A stretch of 5,416 nucleotides of DNA from Puniceicoccales bacterium (GTDB taxonomy: Bacteria; Verrucomicrobiota; Verrucomicrobiia; Opitutales; UBA953): the NCBI GenBank assembly GCA_031289285.1, contig JAITPT010000103.1, forward strand, positions 1 through 5,416. The letters are read 5' to 3'. A program made the position numbers and the translations under genes. This document shows positions 1 through 5,416 of this stretch, one piece after another. Each line of letters begins with the position of its first letter. The first letter of the stretch is position 1. The notes below the pieces were generated by a model. That model searched no databases and was not told the origin of the DNA. It was given only the letters and a program-made list of their open reading frames with translations.

Positions 1-581
1 GAAATGTCATTGAGTAAAAATCGCGGTATCTTTTTTGTATTTGGCGAAAAATGAACTTCCTGCTCAAAATAGCGACTGAGAATGTTTTTTATGACATCCG
101 TCCAAACATGTTCGCCTTCCAGAGGGCGTGATTCTAATAAAAGGGATAAGCGCCTCGTCAGGTTGGCGTTGGAATCCGCGCCACCACCGATGCGATGAAC
201 TAATTCGTGGGAGAAGACCATGTTTCCAAAAGTGCCGCTTGTTCCCGGTTTTTTTAGATTGGCTGTTACCAACGCTGCTTCGATTTCCTGACTTCGTTTC
301 GCGTGGCTTTCATTGACTTGTCCATCAATGAGAAGGAGCCAGTCGTAATCGCTTCCGGGAACCATTTCATAACGCGCAAATGATCCGCAGAGGACGAGAG
401 AGGTGTCGCTGTCTATACTCTTACCGGGTTCTGTCGTTTGTTTTGCGATTGTCTCTCTCAATTTTGTTTCCGCTTTTTTCGTTTCTTCATAAACCTTTTT
501 GTAGTTTTCAGGTTTCATGCCAGCTTCTTCGCACAGTTTGTCAACAGTGGGGAACGGATAATTTGATTTCGGTGATTTCAT
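1..581 (-). CDS. Nucleotidyltransferase domain protein (GlnD/DUF294-like), 3' end outside window
   Basis: Reading from ATG at 581-579, 193 codons stay open to the window edge; the stop lies outside. Residues 1-60 look mostly helical and charged. Then comes a hydrophobic strand and the nucleotidyltransferase signature: G66-S67-F-A-R70-Y-E72, five residues, then S77-D78-Y-D80-W, i.e. the GS...DxD pair that binds nucleotide and metal in this superfamily. The spacing resembles GlnD/DUF294-type enzymes (GSxARxE...SDxD). A later segment, RIGGGADSNANLTRRLSLLLES, looks like a family-conserved block. The family transfers a nucleotide to a protein, RNA or small molecule; the substrate cannot be told here, and the third catalytic acid is not identifiable. 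No signal peptide, so probably cytoplasmic. No Shine-Dalgarno precedes Met1; Met22 (codon at 518-516) has a purine-rich GAAGAAG upstream and is an alternative start, also keeping the whole core. The gene is AT-richer than its surroundings, suggesting separate origin. Alternative: a CD-NTase-like enzyme, less likely from the signature. Confidence 0.8.
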   Translation of the reverse strand, partial: MKSPKSNYPFPTVDKLCEEAGMKPENYKKVYEETKKAETKLRETIAKQTTEPGKSIDSDTSLVLCGSFARYEMVPGSDYDWLLLIDGQVNESHAKRSQEIEAALVTANLKKPGTSGTFGNMVFSHELVHRIGGGADSNANLTRRLSLLLESRPLEGEHVWTDVIKNILSRYFEQEVHFSPNTKKIPRFLLNDI

Positions 582-603
582 TTGAATGGGCGTTGGTAGT
601 TTG

Positions 604-632
604 TTTAGAAATGAGTTTGGGGCAGTTGGCAA
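604..632 (-). promoter_or_regulatory. Possible sigma70-type promoter for the nucleotidyltransferase gene
   Basis: On the minus strand TTGCCA (632-627, five of six matches to TTGACA) is followed after exactly 17 bases by TCTAAA (609-604, four of six matches to TATAAT). Transcription would begin near 597, leaving a leader of roughly 16 bases before the ATG at 581. The position fits a gene that is not co-transcribed with its distant upstream neighbour. Weak matches like this also arise by chance. Confidence 0.35.
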
Positions 633-792
633 GATTTTTTCTTTGCCACGCCGTTGTGAAGGGGGGAATTGGAGGTCGGAGGGAGAGATTGTGGTGGTGG
701 AAGTTGCTGTGGTGGCGAAGGACTTGCAGGAGTGGCGACATGCGGGCAGGAGGCGGAAAGGAGGCGGTCGCGGTGGGGAAACTTTTCGCCAT

Positions 793-881
793 GCGAACCG
801 AAGGCGATTAAGTGCCCGCGCCATCGCTGACCGAGGGCTGTGGCGGGAACGTTCACTTGGCCGAGTGCGACTTCGGTGCGC
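793..881. repeat. Imperfect inverted repeat, about 89 bp
   Basis: The outer arms, 793-806 and 868-881, match at 12 of 14 positions when one is reverse-complemented. Inside them, AAGTG (810-814) and GCGCCA (818-823) face CACTT (854-858) and TGGCG (841-845), so pairing resumes towards a centre near 824-840 with unequal interior loops. The stretch is less skewed in composition than its surroundings. It could be a folded RNA, a dispersed palindromic element or a degraded remnant; the single copy in this window does not decide. Confidence 0.4.
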
Positions 882-941
882 ACAAGGGATATGAAAGAGC
901 CAATGGTGATTTTGGTTAACATGTTTGGATGTTGGTTTTGC

Positions 942-1030
942 GGGGAAGGTGGAGGTGGCGGCGGGAGGGAGCAAGATTTTTGTGGTGGGGCGGGCGGCGG
1001 CGCGGGCGGCGGCGGCGGGGGGCGGCTGGG
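942..1030 (+). other. G-rich stretch with quadruplex potential
   Basis: The plus strand carries runs of three or more G at 942-945, 963-965, 967-969, 987-990, 992-994, 1004-1006, 1017-1022 and 1028-1030. Between these are GGC/GGT/GGA units. Some loops in the best set (987-1022) are 9-10 bases, longer than the classical limit of seven, so G-quadruplex formation is plausible but not certain. Confidence 0.4.
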
Positions 1031-1044
1031 CAGCGTGGCGGTGG

Positions 1045-1124
1045 CACGGCACGGACACACGGACACACGGACACACACGGACTTTCACGGACACACACGG
1101 ACTGACACGGACAGGGGAACACGG
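1045..1124. repeat. Degenerate short tandem repeat of CACGG-containing units
   Basis: CACGG occurs nine times in 80 bases, starting at 1045, 1050, 1058, 1066, 1076, 1086, 1096, 1106 and 1120, usually followed by AC. Steps are 5, 8, 8, 10, 10, 10, 10 and 14 bases, so five successive copies (1066 to 1106) are spaced by 10 bases, about one helical turn. Bases between units vary. GGAC units continue to about 1135. It is too short-period for CRISPR and has no coding role I can support. Confidence 0.75.
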
Positions 1125-1158
1125 ACGGACGGACGGGGGCAGCAGAGCAACGCAAAAC

Positions 1159-1186
1159 GGGGCGGCGACTACAAAGCCACCGCCCC
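1159..1186. repeat. Short GC hairpin
   Basis: GGGGCGG at 1159-1165 is an exact inverted repeat of CCGCCCC at 1180-1186, with a 14-base loop. The right arm is also the start of the first copy of the adjoining tandem repeat. No T-run follows on either strand, so it is not a standard intrinsic terminator; it may still be a weak stop for minus-strand transcripts. Confidence 0.45.
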
Positions 1187-1366
1187 ACTCTGCGCTGCGC
1201 TTGCTGCTGCCTGCGCTGCTGCGGCACCCCCTGCCGCTGCCGCTGTGCCGCCCCACTCTGCGCTGCGCTTGCTGCTGCCCGCGCTGCGGCACCCCTGCCG
1301 CTGCCGCTGCTGCTGGTGCCGCCGCCCCACTCTGCGCTACGTTTGCTGCTGCCCGCGCTGTCGCGG
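1181..1366. repeat. Three-copy tandem repeat, units of 68 and 74 bp plus a partial third
   Basis: Copies start with CGCCCCACTCTGCGCT at 1181, 1249 and 1323. Copies 1 (68 bases) and 2 (74 bases) are near-identical through their first 31 bases and then differ by small gains and losses of CTG/CCG-type triplets. Copy 3 is cut at about 44 bases. Copies 1 and 2 each contain an exact 7-bp inverted repeat, GCGGCAC/GTGCCGC (1221-1227 with 1245-1251; 1286-1292 with 1316-1322), whose loop grew from 17 to 23 bases. Copy 3 instead ends in CCGCG-CTGT-CGCGG (1353-1366). The array ends six bases before the stop codon of the large minus-strand gene, so its transcript would probably carry these hairpins. Confidence 0.8.
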
Positions 1367-1372
1367 CGGCCT

Positions 1373-4300
1373 TTAGCGCTGGCTGACTTTTGTGTCGAGG
1401 CGTTTTACGCCGCTGGGTAGGGCGTTGTATTGGTTTTTGTTGGGGGTGGCGTAGGCAGGGTCTTCTTCGGGATGGAAGATGTCGAAGGGGCCGGGACGTT
1501 GAACGATGGGAGCCGTGTGGATACGGGGTTGCTGAGATAGCCAACTTTTGCCTTGGAAAAGCGGGTCCTCCATTTGGCGGACTTCCTCCGAACCATAGTA
1601 GGGCGACATCGCGTCAACCCAGAGTTTGATGCGCAAGCGAGTTTCTGAGTCGGCTTTGACGATAGGGTGTTTGTCGGCAGAGGTGACTTTTTCGCCGTCG
1701 AAACGTTTCACTAAACGGCTGACGTAGGAGAGGCGTTTCATCGGCGGATAGGTGGCGTAGGCAGCGGGGTCAACGGTGCTGTAACTTTCTACAAGGATGG
1801 TGTCAGCCCAGCCAAAACCGCCGCGAGGGGTGGCTTTGGGAGCGTAGGCGTTGCCCCAAGTGGGGTTGCCCAAGAGGGTCATGTAGGGCTCTCTGAAACC
1901 GAGGAAACCGGGACGCGATTGGCTGTTGAACTTTTTTTGGGCTTTGGCGCCTGCGCCGTGGCAATCGCCGCAGTATTTGTCGAGGCCGGGTTGGACGTAG
2001 CGTTGGAAGCCGACGGTGATGTCTTCCCACGGGACAGGGGTGATGGGCGAGGGGCGGCGGCGCATGGCGGTGCCGACACGGGGGCCTTGGGCAGAGTTCA
2101 TTTGCATTTCGTGGCAACCAAAGCAGCCGCGAACTTCGCCGGGTTGGACGCCAGTGAACGACTTCATCGTTTGCAGGGCGCGGTGGTTTTCGTCGAGGAG
2201 TTGGAAGTGCAACGCGATGCCAGCAGGCGCGGAAAAGTTGACGGAGCCATCGGGTTCGACGGGGACGGTGCCAATGATTTTTTTCACGCCTTCGGATTGG
2301 TTGGCGGAAATCTCCGGGCCAGAGGAGACGTAGTTGCGTTTATACCAGTAGGTGTAGGTTTTGTGTTCGATGCTCCAGATGCGGAGAAACTTCGCCTTGT
2401 TGCGCAGTTCTTCGGGTGCGCCTTCGTAAACGTTGTTGGAGTAGATGATGCCGGTGGCGGGTTGGTCGCGGGTCTCCCAAGTGGGCCACGCGAGTTTGTC
2501 GGGCTGCGCGGGCGGGGCGGGGCGACGGCGGACAGGGAGGGCGTCCCAGATGTTGTGAACGCCTTCGTTGATGAGCTCGCGGTTGCCGTCGGTGTCCATG
2601 AGCAGGAGGACAAACTTGCCGTAGCGTCCGGGCAAACGGGCGGAGACGAGGAAGTCTTTTTCGGAAAGCGGGTAGGGGGAGTAGTAGGCGGAGTATTTGC
2701 CAGAGGTGTGGTAGGTGGCGTTTTCTTTGGGGTCGGTGGGGCCGTTGCCGCTTTCGGGCCAGTGGAGTTCTTGCGTGACCTTGGTGAGGCCGTGCGGGAA
2801 GTTGAGGCCTTTGGCGGGGTCGAGGATGCCGATGCAGCCGCTGAACCAGCCGTGGTGCGCAGAGCCAGTGAACATAACGCGGCGGCTGCCGGGGATTTCG
2901 CGGGCGTCTTTGAGGAGGTCGGGCCAGACGGATTGGTTGCCCCAAAAGGTCTGCACGAGTTCGCCGTTTTGGCTCATCGTCCAGAGCGACTGGGCACGCC
3001 AGAGGGGCTTGTCGGTGTATTCCCAACGGGTGAACAAAATGCGCCCGTCGCTCATGACGGAGGGGGTGTATTCGGGTTCGCCGTTGCGCGAGATGATGTA
3101 GAGGGATTTGTCACCGGGCTTGACATCGAGGGGCATTTTCGCGGTGACCATCGCGTTGGTCGGCGGCATGCAGCGCACGTAGATGTGGCCGCGGGTGGTG
3201 GTGAACATGATGTTTTTTCCGTCGGGCAAATAGACGGGGTCGAGGTCGTCAAACATTCCGCCCGTGAGTTGGCGTAGGCCGGTGCCGTCAAGGTTTATTT
3301 CGTAGAGGTGAAATGTTTTTTCGTTGTGGGGTTTGAAGGAGAAGAGGACGCGGGAGGCGTCGTAGGAGAGGTCGGGACGCCAGAACGCGCCGTGGAGCGG
3401 GGCGGTGGGGGCGAGTTGGGTGAACTTGGCGTCGGGGCCGAGGCCTTTCTGGACGAGCAGCCGGCCCTCCGCGCCGCCCATGTAGCCGAGGCGGTGTTTG
3501 GTCTCGTGGTGGCGTTCGCTGCCGCGTGGGAGCGGCGAGTCGGTGTAGAGGACGCTGTCGAAGTCGAGGACGGGGTTGGCAAAAAAGATGGCGCGTTTGG
3601 CCTCGCGGACGGCGAGGTAGAGGTCTTTGTCAACGAGCGGGGCGGGCTTGGCGGCGGGGGATTGGGAGGTGGGCGCGGGGGATTGCGCGGGGGCGGCTTT
3701 TTTTGCGAGGGCGGTTTTTTCGAGGGCGGCGAGGCGGGCGAGGGCGGCGGTGGTCGTAGCGGATTTCCCGATACGTGTGGCGAGTTGGCGCGCCCAGTTA
3801 ATTTCTTGGAGCGAACGCTCGACGGTCGGGTTGTTGTCGCATTGGAAAAGCCAATCGCGGTGAAGTGTCTCGCGGGCTTCGTCGGCGGTGCGGTCGCGGG
3901 TGGCGGGCGTCGAGGGCGGTTTGTAAGAGGCGACGCCTTCGTGGGCGAGCGGGCGCGGTTCGTAGAGTTTTTGGAGGAAGAGGACGTCGGCGACGAGCGC
4001 GGCGTCGGCGTGGGCGAGGTCGCGGGCGGGAGCGGCGGCGGCGAACCAGCGGGCGCGGAGGTCGCGGAGGCGTTCCCATTTTGCGCGTTCGGTTTTGGAA
4101 AGGACGCTCCATTGCAAGTCGGTTAACGGCAGGTATTCGCTGACGGAGACGACGAGTTTTTCGGGGTCGAATTTGTCTTTGGGGAGGAGGAAGGTGTCGA
4201 GCGGCGAGCGGTGCCATTTGTCGAGGTAGTCGGCGGTCTCGGCGGGGAAGTCGTCGCGCAGGAGGCGGTGCAATTCGACGCGGACGCGGTTGTCGGTTTT

Positions 4301-5152
4301 CGCACCGGCGGGAATGGTGGCGGCGAGCGTAGCGGAAAAGTCGCTACGTTTGTGATACCACGAGGCGGCAACGAGGCGGACGGCTTGGAGGACGCTGGCG
4401 TCGGCGGCGAGGGCTTCGGCGGAGAGGCCGACGGAAGCGGCGGGTTTGGAGGGGGCGGAGTTTTCCGCGGCGGCGGTGATTTCGGCGCGTGTCAGGGCGC
4501 GAGTGAGAAACTTGGCGTCGTGCAATTGGCCGTCGAAAAACTCGCCTTTGCCATTGGCGGAGCCGATGTAGAGCGGCTCGCCGGAGACGACGACCGACGG
4601 GATTTTGTCAATGTCGTTGGAGTGCGCGATGGCGTCGCGCATGACGCGCAGCGGGGCGTAGTCGCGGACGGTTTTCAGGGGCGTCTGGCGTTCGCGGGAG
4701 CCGATTTCGCGTCCGTCGAGGAAAATGCGCATCGTGAAGTCGGCGGCGGAAAACGTGGCGGCGACGTGGTGCCACGCGCCGTTGGAGAGTTCGTCGGGCG
4801 CGACGGGGGCTTCGCACTCGGCGTAGTTGCCGCCGCAGTTGACGCCAAAGGCGAGGGTTTTGCCGTCGCGCAGTCCGAGGAAAAGGCGCAGGTCGCCGTG
4901 TCGGCCAACGTCATCTTTGCGGAAGAGGGAAACGGTTTTCCCCGCGCTGCCGATAGAGCGTGGCGCAAGCCAGACGGCGAAGGAGACTTCGCGTGTGTTT
5001 TCCGGCAGGACATCTGGCGGAAGCGAGACAGCGGAAGCGGCGGTCGCGGGCGCGGCAGTCGCGGGCGCGATGAATGCGGCAGTGGATGCAGCGGTGATTG
5101 CGGTGGCGGCGAGTGCGGTGCGCAGCGACGCGAGAAAACGAGGAGTTACCAT
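1373..5152 (-). CDS. Exported LamG / HzsA-like propeller protein with two haem c motifs
   Basis: Complete 1259-residue protein. Residues 1-41 form a signal peptide: Arg5 and Arg11, an Ala-rich hydrophobic stretch, and AxA sites near 33 and 41. This supports the ATG at 5152-5150, although no Shine-Dalgarno is visible. Residues ~52-230 resemble a LamG/concanavalin-like domain (NGAWHHVAATF 124-134, IFLDGREIG 143-151, LYIGS 194-198). A helical region includes WLFQCD from Trp434. An Ala/Pro-rich linker spans ~481-505. Residues ~585-830 contain PD40/TolB-type propeller repeats (RPDLSYDASRVLF; LYEINLDGTGLRQLT; DPVYLPDG). The C-terminal part has CFGCH (C1010, C1013, H1014), after the family phrase GVQPGEVRGC, and CGDCH (C1061, C1064, H1065), and ends with LWVDAMSPYYGS. 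This order matches large proteins related to the hydrazine synthase alpha subunit (HzsA_mid-like). Role inferred: periplasmic or surface redox protein, haems added by a Ccm system. Hydrazine synthesis is not implied, as no HzsB/C partner is present. Substrate unknown. Confidence 0.85.
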   Translation of the reverse strand: MVTPRFLASLRTALAATAITAASTAAFIAPATAAPATAASAVSLPPDVLPENTREVSFAVWLAPRSIGSAGKTVSLFRKDDVGRHGDLRLFLGLRDGKTLAFGVNCGGNYAECEAPVAPDELSNGAWHHVAATFSAADFTMRIFLDGREIGSRERQTPLKTVRDYAPLRVMRDAIAHSNDIDKIPSVVVSGEPLYIGSANGKGEFFDGQLHDAKFLTRALTRAEITAAAENSAPSKPAASVGLSAEALAADASVLQAVRLVAASWYHKRSDFSATLAATIPAGAKTDNRVRVELHRLLRDDFPAETADYLDKWHRSPLDTFLLPKDKFDPEKLVVSVSEYLPLTDLQWSVLSKTERAKWERLRDLRARWFAAAAPARDLAHADAALVADVLFLQKLYEPRPLAHEGVASYKPPSTPATRDRTADEARETLHRDWLFQCDNNPTVERSLQEINWARQLATRIGKSATTTAALARLAALEKTALAKKAAPAQSPAPTSQSPAAKPAPLVDKDLYLAVREAKRAIFFANPVLDFDSVLYTDSPLPRGSERHHETKHRLGYMGGAEGRLLVQKGLGPDAKFTQLAPTAPLHGAFWRPDLSYDASRVLFSFKPHNEKTFHLYEINLDGTGLRQLTGGMFDDLDPVYLPDGKNIMFTTTRGHIYVRCMPPTNAMVTAKMPLDVKPGDKSLYIISRNGEPEYTPSVMSDGRILFTRWEYTDKPLWRAQSLWTMSQNGELVQTFWGNQSVWPDLLKDAREIPGSRRVMFTGSAHHGWFSGCIGILDPAKGLNFPHGLTKVTQELHWPESGNGPTDPKENATYHTSGKYSAYYSPYPLSEKDFLVSARLPGRYGKFVLLLMDTDGNRELINEGVHNIWDALPVRRRPAPPAQPDKLAWPTWETRDQPATGIIYSNNVYEGAPEELRNKAKFLRIWSIEHKTYTYWYKRNYVSSGPEISANQSEGVKKIIGTVPVEPDGSVNFSAPAGIALHFQLLDENHRALQTMKSFTGVQPGEVRGCFGCHEMQMNSAQGPRVGTAMRRRPSPITPVPWEDITVGFQRYVQPGLDKYCGDCHGAGAKAQKKFNSQSRPGFLGFREPYMTLLGNPTWGNAYAPKATPRGGFGWADTILVESYSTVDPAAYATYPPMKRLSYVSRLVKRFDGEKVTSADKHPIVKADSETRLRIKLWVDAMSPYYGSEEVRQMEDPLFQGKSWLSQQPRIHTAPIVQRPGPFDIFHPEEDPAYATPNKNQYNALPSGVKRLDTKVSQR

Positions 5153-5161
5153 ATCGCGTTG

Positions 5162-5190
5162 GAGATAGGTGTGGCGGGCAGAGGTTTCAA
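5162..5190 (-). promoter_or_regulatory. Weak promoter candidate for the LamG/HzsA-like gene
   Basis: On the minus strand TTGAAA (5190-5185) is followed after 17 bases by TATCTC (5167-5162). The first box is good, the second poor, and it lies only nine bases before the ATG at 5152, so the transcript would be nearly leaderless. That fits the lack of a ribosome-binding site, but the call is tentative; the true promoter may lie in or beyond the palindrome upstream. Confidence 0.2.
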
Positions 5191-5221
5191 CGGAAAATGG
5201 TTTTTACTGGTTCATATCTGC

Positions 5222-5393
5222 GTTACCCTAAGAACGGCAGTTCAGCGGGATGGGTTTGCGCAAGATTTTGAGGCGGATGTGGTTTGCGCTTTCCCGCCGC
5301 GCACCTTGCGGTGCGTGGAGCGGAAAGCGCAAGCCGCAGACGGCCAAAAGATTGTGCAAAACCGCCCGCATTAACTGCCGTTTTTAGGGTTAC
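5222..5393. repeat. 172-bp near-palindrome, MITE-like candidate
   Basis: Two 84-base arms, 5222-5305 and 5310-5393, flank the loop TTGC (5306-5309). The terminal 21 bases of the arms match at 19 positions (consensus GTWACCCTAARAACGGCAGTT). Pairing continues with small offsets, e.g. around TTGCGCTTTCC (5284-5294), and closes in a perfect CGCACC/GGTGCG stem at the loop. Several arm differences are T/C changes that would still pair as G-U in RNA. CTGC lies immediately outside both ends (5218-5221 and 5394-5397), as a 4-bp target duplication would. No ORF is credible inside. Alternatives: a structured leader RNA of the gene starting at 5152, or a bidirectional terminator; the length and terminal repeats favour a mobile element. 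Confidence 0.6.
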
Positions 5394-5416
5394 CTGCGGT
5401 TGCCCCCCGAATACCG

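Larger units (their letters stand above)
582..1372. other. Gene-free, repeat-rich intergenic region
   Basis: No open frame here has a recognisable protein. The frames that stay open give long runs of Gly, Ala, Pro or Arg, as expected from biased GC-rich repeats. About 657-780 is purine-rich on the plus strand (recurring GGAGG, GGTGG, GGCGG). After it come an imperfect palindrome, a G-rich stretch, a degenerate CACGG array and a tandem repeat, each listed separately. The gap separates two genes on the same strand and makes read-through from the larger gene into the nucleotidyltransferase gene unlikely, though no clear terminator was found. Confidence 0.75.

Noticed and set aside
128..811. Plus-strand open frames at 128-316 and 380-811
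   Set aside because: They are largely antisense to the nucleotidyltransferase frame, which carries the GS...DxD signature, and have no features of their own.
1045..1366. CRISPR array
   Set aside because: Units are either about 10 bases or direct 68/74-bp tandem copies without unique spacers; no cas gene in the window.
1353..1366. Intrinsic terminator just after the large gene
   Set aside because: CCGCG-CTGT-CGCGG forms a good small hairpin, but no T-run follows on the minus strand, so it does not meet the standard for a rho-independent terminator.
605..1376. Overlapping open frames on both strands in the gap (605-1078 minus, 840-1376 plus, 925-1386 plus)
   Set aside because: The products are runs of Pro, Gly, Ala, Arg or Thr-His from tandem repeats. 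No ribosome-binding site or recognisable domain. A less repetitive stretch on the minus strand around 796-885 coincides with a palindrome and is not enough to call a gene.
1919..3277. 452-codon open frame on the plus strand
   Set aside because: It lies wholly antisense to the large gene, whose protein has clear domains and haem motifs. The plus-strand translation is rich in Gly, Val, Ala and Asp without recognisable motifs, as expected opposite a GC-rich gene.
3308..4126. 272-codon Gly/Glu-rich open frame on the plus strand
   Set aside because: Antisense shadow of the helical and linker region of the large gene; low complexity and no motif.
1373..5152. Genuine hydrazine synthase subunit (anammox)
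   Set aside because: Only the general architecture is shared. No beta or gamma subunit gene is present, an N-terminal LamG is added, and related proteins appear in many non-anammox bacteria as far as I know.
4211..5374. 387-codon open frame on the plus strand
   Set aside because: Antisense to the LamG-coding part and running through the upstream palindrome; Gly/Val-rich with no domain. The opposite frame has a signal peptide and LamG motifs.

Overview
The window looks like chromosomal DNA of a GC-rich bacterium, most likely from the Planctomycetota-Verrucomicrobiota group. This rests on the main gene: a secreted LamG domain, a PD40-type propeller and a two-haem module related to the hydrazine synthase alpha subunit, an arrangement I associate with those phyla. 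The GC-rich degenerate repeats between genes fit but do not prove it. The placement is inference; there is no rRNA or other marker gene.

Layout, left to right: (1) 1-581, minus strand: 5' part of a nucleotidyltransferase gene that runs off the left edge. It is clearly AT-richer than the rest. (2) 582-1372: a gap of about 790 bases with no credible gene, packed with repeats: a possible promoter for the nucleotidyltransferase, an imperfect palindrome (793-881), a G-rich stretch (942-1030), a degenerate CACGG array (1045-1124), a short GC hairpin (1159-1186) and a three-copy tandem repeat of about 70 bp (1181-1366) ending six bases short of the next stop codon. (3) 1373-5152, minus strand: one complete 1259-residue exported protein with two CxxCH haem c motifs. 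(4) 5153-5221: short leader with a weak promoter candidate. (5) 5222-5393: a 172-bp near-palindrome, two 84-base arms around a 4-base loop, abutted on both sides by CTGC; it resembles a MITE-like or other mobile palindromic element. (6) 5394-5416: nothing recognisable.

The two genes point the same way, but the repeat-filled gap, the different base composition and the unrelated predicted functions argue against an operon. No CRISPR array, RNA gene or recognisable multi-gene system is visible. The most notable items are the LamG/HzsA-like di-haem protein, the 172-bp palindrome and the repeat cluster.
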